This document shows, piece by piece, positions 57,069-64,000 of a DNA stretch of 64,000 bases. The notes under the pieces are model-generated. The model was not told the origin of the DNA. It did not search any database and saw only the letters and a program-made list of their open reading frames with translations. The position numbers were made by a program, and so were the translations under genes. The DNA is taken from NCBI GenBank assembly GCA_001464355.1, contig LNEU01000015.1, positions 1-64,000 of the forward strand, written 5' to 3'. The stretch's first letter is position 1. Each line of letters begins with the position of its first letter. This DNA comes from Burkholderiales bacterium Ga0077544. Its GTDB lineage: Bacteria; Pseudomonadota; Gammaproteobacteria; Burkholderiales; Burkholderiaceae_D.

Positions 57069-57359
57069 TTAGATATCCCATATTGGGATGATCGCTTTTT
57101 TAAACTGCACGCATGCTAGCAAAAAAGCCTCGTTTGCGGGCAATTTTTGCGCAAAATCATTGATTTCAAACGGCTTTCCGTGAATTTCACTTGACCGGAA
57201 TTGTGCAACGCAGTAACGTATCACTCCCTTCGTCACCTCGAAGGGATCCCATGGTCTTTCTGCATGTTGCGCATGATGCAATTTTGTTGGAAGACGCGCT
57301 TCAAATTTGAAAGCTGTTTGCTCTAACCCGTGCCACAAGCGCGAGAAACCCGCAATCAT
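57069..57359 (-). CDS. Possible small hypothetical protein, 96 residues
   Basis: An open frame upstream of the sigma factor gene on the same strand. It starts MIAGFSRLWHGLEQTAFKFE and includes WDPFEVTKGVIRYCVAQF. I recognise no family, the ribosome binding site is weak (TGAGGC), and the frame ends inside the palindrome at 57075-57089. It may be a real short gene or chance. Confidence 0.3.
   Translation of the reverse strand: MIAGFSRLWHGLEQTAFKFEARLPTKLHHAQHAERPWDPFEVTKGVIRYCVAQFRSSEIHGKPFEINDFAQKLPANEAFLLACVQFKKAIIPIWDI
57075..57089. repeat. Operator-like palindrome upstream of the sigma factor gene
   Basis: ATCCCATATTGGGAT is a perfect inverted repeat of two 6-base half sites around TAT, 52 bases before the sigma factor start. 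It has no T-run, so a protein-binding site is more likely than a terminator. Confidence 0.4.
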
Positions 57360-57538
57360 GCCTCAGTAACTCCGGCCGAACGAGTCGCGTTAAGCGTTTG
57401 TTTGAAGCACATTCACAGATGTGTGACGAATCGACGTGACCGCACAAAAAAGGGACGCCCCAGCACTGACGCATCAAGCGGTTTCAACAGGAGAGAGCAT
57501 CCGATCAATTTCCAATGGACCTTGAAAGGACTTTTAGC
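57360..57538 (+). promoter_or_regulatory. ilvIHC upstream region
   Basis: About 180 bases before ilvI. It holds a short inverted repeat near 57407-57422 (CACAT-TCACAG-ATGTG) and the ilvI ribosome binding site (AAAGGA at 57525-57530). I see no convincing -35/-10 pair and no leader peptide rich in Ile, Val or Leu codons. Confidence 0.3.
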
Positions 57539-59296
57539 ATGACCTCAGAAACAAGCACGACCATAGCTAGCAATAACAAAATCGGTGAAGAAATCACCGG
57601 TGCAGAAATCGTCGTACGTTGCCTGGCCGAAGAAGGTGTTGAACATGTGTTCGGCTACCCGGGCGGCGCAGTGCTCTACATCTATGACGCGATTTTCAGC
57701 CACAGCAAATTCCAGCATATTCTGGTGCGCCACGAACAGGCCGCCGTCCATGCTGCTGACGCCTATTCCCGCAGCTCCAATAAAGTCGGCGTATGCCTCG
57801 TGACCTCAGGTCCGGGCGTGACCAATGCCGTTACCGGTTTGGCGACTGCGTATATGGATTCCATTCCAATGATCATCATTTCCGGTCAAGTGCCTTCGCA
57901 CGCGATCGGTCTGGATGCATTCCAGGAATGCGACACGGTCGGGATTACCCGTCCATGCGTCAAACACAATTTCCTCGTCAAGGATGTCAAGGATCTCGCC
58001 GCGACCATGAAGAAAGCATTCTTCATCGCGACTACCGGCCGTCCAGGCCCAGTGCTGATCGATATTCCTAAAGACATCACGATGCACAAGTGCGTGTTCG
58101 AATATCCAAAAGAAGTCGAAATGCGCTCGTACAAACCGGTCGATAAAGGCCACGCTGGTCAAATCCGTAAAGCGGTGCAACTGTTGTTGCAAGCAGAACG
58201 TCCGATGATCTATACCGGCGGCGGCGTGATTCTGGCGCATGCATCTGAAGAACTGAACAAGCTGGTCGATAAACTCGGTTTCCCTTGCACCAATACCTTG
58301 ATGGGCTTGGGCGCATACAAGGCATCGAGCGACAAGTTCGTCGGTATGCCGGGCATGCACGGTACTTACGAAGCCAACATGGCGATGCAGCATTCCGACG
58401 TGATGATCGCGATCGGTGCGCGCTTCGATGACCGTGTGATCGGCAATCCAAAACATTTTTCATCTACGCCGCGCAAAATCATCCACATTGACATCGATCC
58501 ATCGTCGATTTCGAAGCGCGTCAAGGTTGATATTCCTATCGTTGGCAACGTCAAAGAAGTGCTGGTTGAATTGCTCGCGCAATTGGACGCTGCCGATGCC
58601 AAGCCGAACACGGTTGCCTTGTCCGCATGGTGGAAGCAAATCAATGAATGGCGCGCACGCGATTGCCTGAAGTTCACAGATTCGACTGAAGTCATCAAGC
58701 CGCAATCGGTTATTCAGAAAGTTTGGGAAGTCACCAAGGGCGATGCTTTCATTACATCCGACGTTGGTCAACATCAAATGTGGGCTGCGCAGTACTACCC
58801 GTTCGACAAACCACGTCGCTGGATCAATTCCGGTGGTTTGGGCACGATGGGTGTGGGCTTGCCATATGCGATGGGCGTGCAGATGGCGAATCCTGATGCA
58901 ACGATCGCGTGTATTACTGGCGAAGCATCGATTCAAATGTGTATCCAGGAATTGGCGACCTGCAAGCAATATCACCTGACACCAAAAATCATTTTGTTGA
59001 ACAACCGTTTCCTCGGCATGGTTAGACAATGGCAACAGCTGGAATACGGCTCACGCTATTCCGAGTCCTACATGGATTCGCTGCCTGACTTCAACAAGCT
59101 GGTTGAATCGTATGGCCACGTCGGCATGAAGATTGAAAACCCGGCAGACGTCGACGGCGCATTGAAAGAAGCATTTGATATGAAAGATCGTCTGGTATTC
59201 ATGAATTTCATTACAGATCAAACCGAAAACGTCTGGCCTATGGTCAAGACTGGCAAGGGCTTGACTGAAATGTTGCTCGGTTCGGAGGATCTGTGA
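57539..59296 (+). CDS. ilvI: Acetolactate synthase, large catalytic subunit
   Basis: A 585-residue ThDP enzyme starting branched-chain synthesis by condensing pyruvate with pyruvate or 2-oxobutyrate. The catalytic Glu is in VRHEQAAVHAA, the FAD-binding middle domain spans about 200-340, and the C-terminal ThDP domain contains GLGTMGVGLPYAMG and the GEASIQMCIQEL metal site. ATG at 57539 has AAAGGA 8 bases upstream; an in-frame ATG at 57515 is less likely. The stop overlaps ilvH. Confidence 0.95.
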   Translation: MTSETSTTIASNNKIGEEITGAEIVVRCLAEEGVEHVFGYPGGAVLYIYDAIFSHSKFQHILVRHEQAAVHAADAYSRSSNKVGVCLVTSGPGVTNAVTGLATAYMDSIPMIIISGQVPSHAIGLDAFQECDTVGITRPCVKHNFLVKDVKDLAATMKKAFFIATTGRPGPVLIDIPKDITMHKCVFEYPKEVEMRSYKPVDKGHAGQIRKAVQLLLQAERPMIYTGGGVILAHASEELNKLVDKLGFPCTNTLMGLGAYKASSDKFVGMPGMHGTYEANMAMQHSDVMIAIGARFDDRVIGNPKHFSSTPRKIIHIDIDPSSISKRVKVDIPIVGNVKEVLVELLAQLDAADAKPNTVALSAWWKQINEWRARDCLKFTDSTEVIKPQSVIQKVWEVTKGDAFITSDVGQHQMWAAQYYPFDKPRRWINSGGLGTMGVGLPYAMGVQMANPDATIACITGEASIQMCIQELATCKQYHLTPKIILLNNRFLGMVRQWQQLEYGSRYSESYMDSLPDFNKLVESYGHVGMKIENPADVDGALKEAFDMKDRLVFMNFITDQTENVWPMVKTGKGLTEMLLGSEDL

Positions 59297-59787
59297 TGCG
59301 TCATATTGTTTCTGTTTTGCTGGAAAATGAAGCGGGTGCCTTGTCGCGCGTGGTCGGCCTGTTCTCCGCACGTGGTTACAATATCGAAACCCTGACCGTG
59401 GCGCCCACCGAAGATCCGACCTTGTCGCGGATGACGATAGTCACCAGCGGCTCGGATGATGTGATTGAGCAAATCACCAAGCATTTGAACCGTTTGATCG
59501 AAGTGGTAAAGGTAGTCGACCTGACTGAAGGTGCGTTTATCGAACGTGAGTTGATGCTCATCAAGATTCGTGCAGTCGGCAAGGAGCGTGAAGAGATGAA
59601 GCGCACTGCGGATATTTTCCGTGGTCGCATCATCGATGTCACCGACAAGACCTACACCATCGAATTGACCGGTAACAAAACCAAGTTGGATGCTTTTATC
59701 GATTCTATCGATCGCACGGCAATTCTGGAAACTGTCCGTACAGGCGGTTCCGGCATCGGTCGCGGCGAACGCATACTCAAGGTTTAA
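59296..59787 (+). CDS. ilvH: Acetolactate synthase, regulatory subunit
   Basis: A 163-residue subunit. The N-terminal ACT domain (MRHIVSVLLENEAGALSRVV, then SARGYNIETLTV) binds valine for feedback inhibition in characterised enzymes; the C-terminal ALS_ss domain activates IlvI. ATG at 59296 shares one base with the ilvI stop (TGATG) and is spaced well from GGAGGA; GTG at 59293 is the alternative. Confidence 0.95.
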   Translation: MRHIVSVLLENEAGALSRVVGLFSARGYNIETLTVAPTEDPTLSRMTIVTSGSDDVIEQITKHLNRLIEVVKVVDLTEGAFIERELMLIKIRAVGKEREEMKRTADIFRGRIIDVTDKTYTIELTGNKTKLDAFIDSIDRTAILETVRTGGSGIGRGERILKV

Positions 59788-59851
59788 GCATTTGCAAGAT
59801 CAAGCAGTTAAAACTCAGTTTAAAAATTAAGCAGTTCATTTACACCAATAA

Positions 59852-60892
<1,041 letters not shown>

Positions 60893-60926
60893 TTTTTATC
60901 AAAGTAGCGCATCTTGCGCTCGGTCG

Positions 60927-60954
60927 AAAAGCCACGCACTAGCGTGGCTTTTTT
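60927..60954 (+). terminator. Intrinsic terminator after ilvC
   Basis: Stem AAAAGCCACGC / GCGTGGCTTTT with a 4-base loop, then TT. Confidence 0.87.
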
Positions 60955-61013
60955 ATCGTCCTAATTGCTTGGATTGCAAAATCACGCCTTTTACGGAGGT
61001 GAATAGGGCGTTT

Positions 61014-61043
61014 CAAAAAGCCGCACTTAGTTGCGGCTTTTTG
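61014..61043 (+). terminator. Second intrinsic terminator downstream of ilvC
   Basis: Stem CAAAAAGCCGCA / TGCGGCTTTTTG around a short loop. A tandem backup terminator 60 bases after the first; the sequence between them holds no gene that I can see. Confidence 0.82.
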
Positions 61044-61070
61044 CGTTTACATTTAGTTGCACTAAAATAA

Positions 61071-61101
61071 TGAGCACCTTGCTCATTAGAAAGAACTAAT
61101 G
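61071..61101 (+). repeat. Paired inverted repeats upstream of the SIMPL-domain gene
   Basis: TGAGCA-CCT-TGCTCA (61071-61085) is immediately joined to CATTAG-AAAGAA-CTAATG (61084-61101). Both are perfect 6-bp repeats, about 75 bases before the gene. They look like operator sites; no regulator is known. Confidence 0.35.
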
Positions 61102-61176
61102 CTTAGGCCGTGAGTCACAATAGGGCTAAGTTTTTAAATATTTTTTGGTGCTCTGCGCCTCTTTCTGGAGAATTAC

Positions 61177-61923
61177 ATGTCACGAATAAAATCTGTCTTG
61201 ATGGCTTTGAGCTGCTTTGCCGTTAGTGCGGTTGCAGTTGCGCAAACGCCTGTTCAGACTAGCGGTACGCTGGTTATTGTTCCTGCATTCGGCGAAGTAA
61301 AAATGGCGAATGATGAGGCAACCTTGACCTTGATGATTGAGGAGCAGGACAAAGACAAAGCCGCTGCCGCATCGCGTGTAAATCAAAAAATGAAGCAGGG
61401 TATGGAGATCGTTCGCAAAGAAGACTCCAAAGCTGTGCTCACTACCCGTGGTTATTACACTTATGCCGTTTATCCTGAAGCGCAACCGCGTCCAGCTACC
61501 AATAAAGTACGTGAACCTAGCGGCTGGCGTGTAGGTCAATATCTGGAAGTGAAAACCAGTAATCTGACTGGCTTGCCGAAAATGGTCGCTTCCACGCAAC
61601 GCGTACTTGCAGTGAACGGTTTGCAGTTTGGCCTGGATGATGCGACTGCCAAAAAACTGGATGCACAGCTTATAGATGCAACCTATAAGAACCTGACCGA
61701 GCGCACCGCGTCAATCGCACGTGCAATGGGACGCAACCCGGCCGATGCCATGCTGGATACAGTCGACTTTGAAGGTTCTGGAAACTATGCACAAGAAGCA
61801 GCCGCGCCGAAAATGATGCGTGCTGCGATGGCGGCGGATACTGCCTCGGTCGAAGAGCCAAGCTTTGAGCCAGGCGAAACGACCTTGACCATGCGTGTGG
61901 TGGGCAAGGTCAAATTTCGCTGA
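61177..61923 (+). CDS. SIMPL-domain (DUF541) periplasmic protein
   Basis: A 248-residue protein with a signal peptide (about 1-23, ending AVAVAQ) and a SIMPL domain over most of the mature chain: GTLVIVPAFGEVKMANDEATL, LTTRGYYTYAVYP, GWRVGQYLEVKTSNLTGLP. E. coli YggE is the best-known relative and is linked to oxidative stress tolerance; the activity is not defined. It lies between ilvC and pssA, where related bacteria often carry psd. Own leader and terminator indicate a single-gene unit. Confidence 0.85.
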   Translation: MSRIKSVLMALSCFAVSAVAVAQTPVQTSGTLVIVPAFGEVKMANDEATLTLMIEEQDKDKAAAASRVNQKMKQGMEIVRKEDSKAVLTTRGYYTYAVYPEAQPRPATNKVREPSGWRVGQYLEVKTSNLTGLPKMVASTQRVLAVNGLQFGLDDATAKKLDAQLIDATYKNLTERTASIARAMGRNPADAMLDTVDFEGSGNYAQEAAAPKMMRAAMAADTASVEEPSFEPGETTLTMRVVGKVKFR

Positions 61924-62007
61924 GTTGACATCTCACTGGCCTCAATACGCTTGATTTGCGTAGGCCCTACGGTATTTTTTCAGCCGTCTGTCAATCGCAT
62001 TAATCTG

Positions 62008-62038
62008 AACCGCGGCCTCTGGCCGCGGTTTTAGTTTT
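62008..62038 (+). terminator. Intrinsic terminator after the SIMPL-domain gene
   Basis: Stem AACCGCGGCC / GGCCGCGGTT with loop TCT, followed by TTAGTTTT. Confidence 0.85.
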
Positions 62039-62219
62039 AATCATAGGCTTTGCCCTAATTTAATAGGGCTGTCATGCAGTTATCAGTGTCTTTCAGTTAT
62101 GGTCGGCTGGTGGATTGACACCGCCTCCGTGATTGCTGGCAGCCGCTGAGATTGCCTGTCTGATACACTACGGCTTCCTGATTTCCTATTAAAAATCGGA
62201 CCTTATAAACGGGATTCGC

Positions 62220-63101
62220 ATGTCAAGTTTCAATCGCCGAAAAGCGAAAAACAGTACTTCCGCATTTTCCAGAACACGTCCTCTCGGCAAGCTGGCTCGT
62301 GGTGCGCAAGTCGTGCGCCGTGACGATGACGACGACCTGATGGCACCGGCTCCGAAGGGGCGTCCGCGCGGCATTTATTTGCTGCCGAATGCATTTACTA
62401 CTGCGGGCCTGTTTTGCGGGTTTTACGCGATCGTGATGGCGATGGGACAAAAATTCGATCATGCAGCGATTGCGATTTTCGCAGCAATGCTGCTTGATGC
62501 AATTGATGGTCGCGTGGCACGCCTGACGAATACGCAAAGTGAGTTCGGTGCGCAATATGACAGTCTGGCCGATATGGTTTCCTTCGGTGCCGCGCCGGCG
62601 CTGGTGGTGTACATCTGGGCGCTGCAGGATTTGGGGAAATTAGGCTGGTTGGCGGCATTTGTATATTGTGCCGGTGGCGCATTACGGCTGGCACGTTTCA
62701 ATACCAATATCGCAGTGGTGGATAAACGCTACTTTCAGGGCCTGCCTAGTCCGGCAGCTGCGGCTTTGGTGGCAGGCTTTATCTGGCTGATGCAGGATCT
62801 TGGCTATGCTGGTCCTGACTTGAGCTGGGCCGCATGGGCGATTACTTTGTATGCCGGTTTGACGATGGTGACGAACGTTCCGTTCTACAGCTTTAAGGAC
62901 ATCAACTATCGTAAGTCGGTACCATTCATCGCAGTATTTTTGATTGTGCTGGCCTTGGTTGCGGTGGCCGGTGATCCGCCTAAAGTGCTGTTCGGCATGT
63001 TCGTTCTGTATGGTTTATCTGGGTATGTGATTTATTTTTGGCGTCTGGCCAAAGGTAGGCCGGTCAGTATCGTGCAAACGGAAATGGATATGCACGATTA
63101 A
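62220..63101 (+). CDS. pssA: CDP-diacylglycerol-serine O-phosphatidyltransferase
   Basis: A 293-residue integral membrane enzyme making phosphatidylserine, the precursor of phosphatidylethanolamine. The CDP-alcohol phosphotransferase motif is complete: DGRVARLTNTQSEFGAQYDS with the two following Asp in LADMVSFG. About eight hydrophobic segments follow a basic cytoplasmic N terminus (1-55). Its position before leuA is common in Burkholderiales, but psd is not next to it here. Confidence 0.93.
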   Translation: MSSFNRRKAKNSTSAFSRTRPLGKLARGAQVVRRDDDDDLMAPAPKGRPRGIYLLPNAFTTAGLFCGFYAIVMAMGQKFDHAAIAIFAAMLLDAIDGRVARLTNTQSEFGAQYDSLADMVSFGAAPALVVYIWALQDLGKLGWLAAFVYCAGGALRLARFNTNIAVVDKRYFQGLPSPAAAALVAGFIWLMQDLGYAGPDLSWAAWAITLYAGLTMVTNVPFYSFKDINYRKSVPFIAVFLIVLALVAVAGDPPKVLFGMFVLYGLSGYVIYFWRLAKGRPVSIVQTEMDMHD

Positions 63102-63209
63102 GTCACAATCAGGTTCCAAGAGTGAACATGCTGATGCATTTGCATGAGGCAGCATCAGTTAATTGAAATACCGAAATTCAAACATTGAGCCCCGGTTCAG
63201 GAGTGCAAC

Positions 63210-64000
63210 ATGGCAGTCGATTCAAACAAACTGATTATTTTCGATACGACCTTGCGAGATGGTGAGCAGTCGCCAGGCGCGTCTATGACGAAAGACGAAA
63301 AGATTCGCATCGCCAGACAGCTTGAACGCTTGAAGGTGGATATTATCGAAGCCGGTTTTGCGGCAGCCTCGCAAGGCGATTTTGAATCGATTCATGCGAT
63401 CTCCGGCATCATCAAGGATGCGACGGTGTGCTCCTTGTCGCGCGCCAATGACAAGGACATCGCACGCGCGGCCGAAGCGTTGGCACCGGCCGAAAGAAAG
63501 CGTATCCATACCTTTCTCGCGACGTCACCGTTGCATATGGAAAAAAAGCTGCGCATGACACCGGACCAAGTGTTCGAACAAGCCAAGATGGCAGTTCGGT
63601 ATGCGCGCAAGTTTACCGATGACGTTGAATTCAGTCCTGAAGACGGCAGCCGCTCGGATATCGATTTTCTGTGCCGCGTGATTGAAGCCGTGATCAAGGA
63701 AGGCGCGACCACCATCAATTTTGCAGACACTGTCGGTTATGGTGTGCCTGAGCTGTACGGCAATATGTTGAAGACCCTGCGTGAACGTATTCCAAATTCC
63801 GACAAGGCGGTGTGGTCGGTACATTGTCACAACGATCTCGGTATGGCCGTTGCCAACTCGCTCGCTGGCGTGATGATAGGTGGGGCGCGTCAGGTCGAAT
63901 GCACGATCAACGGTTTGGGTGAACGCGCGGGTAATACTGCGCTGGAAGAAATCGTGATGGCTGTGCGCACGCGCAAGGACCACTTCAATTTGGAAATTGG
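63210..64000 (+). CDS. leuA: 2-Isopropylmalate synthase, N-terminal part
   Basis: The gene runs off the right edge; 263 codons are visible. The acetyl-CoA-dependent TIM-barrel domain shows [17 protein letters not shown] (with the metal Asp), [15 protein letters not shown] and the metal-binding [16 protein letters not shown]. It commits 2-oxoisovalerate to leucine. AGGAG lies 7 bases before ATG 63210. The regulatory C-terminal domain is outside the window. Confidence 0.96.
   Translation, partial: MAVDSNKLIIFDTTLRDGEQSPGASMTKDEKIRIARQLERLKVDIIEAGFAAASQGDFESIHAISGIIKDATVCSLSRANDKDIARAAEALAPAERKRIHTFLATSPLHMEKKLRMTPDQVFEQAKMAVRYARKFTDDVEFSPEDGSRSDIDFLCRVIEAVIKEGATTINFADTVGYGVPELYGNMLKTLRERIPNSDKAVWSVHCHNDLGMAVANSLAGVMIGGARQVECTINGLGERAGNTALEEIVMAVRTRKDHFNLEI

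Overview
The window looks like a chromosome segment of a betaproteobacterium of order Burkholderiales, most likely Oxalobacteraceae (Herminiimonas/Janthinobacterium-like). This is inferred from gene order and protein character, not from a database search. The supporting blocks are carA-carB-greA; yhbY/rlmE-ftsH-folP-glmM; leuC-entericidin-leuD-leuB-asd-fimV-truA-trpF-trpB-trpA-accD-folC-SPOR-cvpA-purF; and ilvI-ilvH-ilvC-pssA-leuA. Coding density is high. I see no insertion sequence, prophage, CRISPR array or plasmid function.

Layout. 1-4.3 kb: start of a Fur-type iron(III) binding protein gene (leftward), a patatin-like lipoprotein, an NlpC/P60 hydrolase, a receiver protein with a degenerate GGDEF domain, a small unknown and a GlcG/HbpS-like protein. 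4.4-15.6 kb: housekeeping genes for carbamoyl phosphate, transcript cleavage, ribosome maturation, membrane proteolysis, folate and cell-wall precursor. 15.6-20.7 kb: accessory strip with tRNA-Pro(TGG), two small unknown proteins, tRNA-Arg(TCT), a two-gene unit (DUF1989 plus YqcI/YcgG heme-protein family) that may act on guanidino compounds, and two decayed 5'-truncated genes. 20.7-27 kb: a wrbA-DUF2069-FAD oxidase operon, a YihY membrane protein, a DUF962 protein, a CBS protein and an LplT-like transporter. 27-32.7 kb: a large PAS/GAF histidine kinase downstream of a receiver-DUF3369-GGDEF-EAL regulator, probably one signalling pair.

32.8-53.3 kb: an almost unbroken rightward biosynthetic run: aroC, an M48 lipoprotein, leucine genes, asd, fimV, truA, trpFBA, accD, folC, a SPOR protein, cvpA, purF and a PLP-dependent sulfur enzyme. 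53.3-57 kb: leftward genes for a LOG-family protein, a PhaF-like phasin with a histone-like tail, and a sigma factor-DUF3619-DUF3106-RDD group. 57.5-64 kb: ilvIH, ilvC, a SIMPL-domain protein where psd is often found, pssA and the start of leuA.

Functionally the window is dominated by branched-chain and aromatic amino-acid synthesis, one-carbon and nucleotide precursor synthesis and envelope biogenesis. The points most worth following up are the guanidino-metabolism-like pair, the TrpA position-60 Asp-to-Glu change, the sigma factor with a possible DUF3619 antagonist, and the decay scar at 18.8-20.2 kb.
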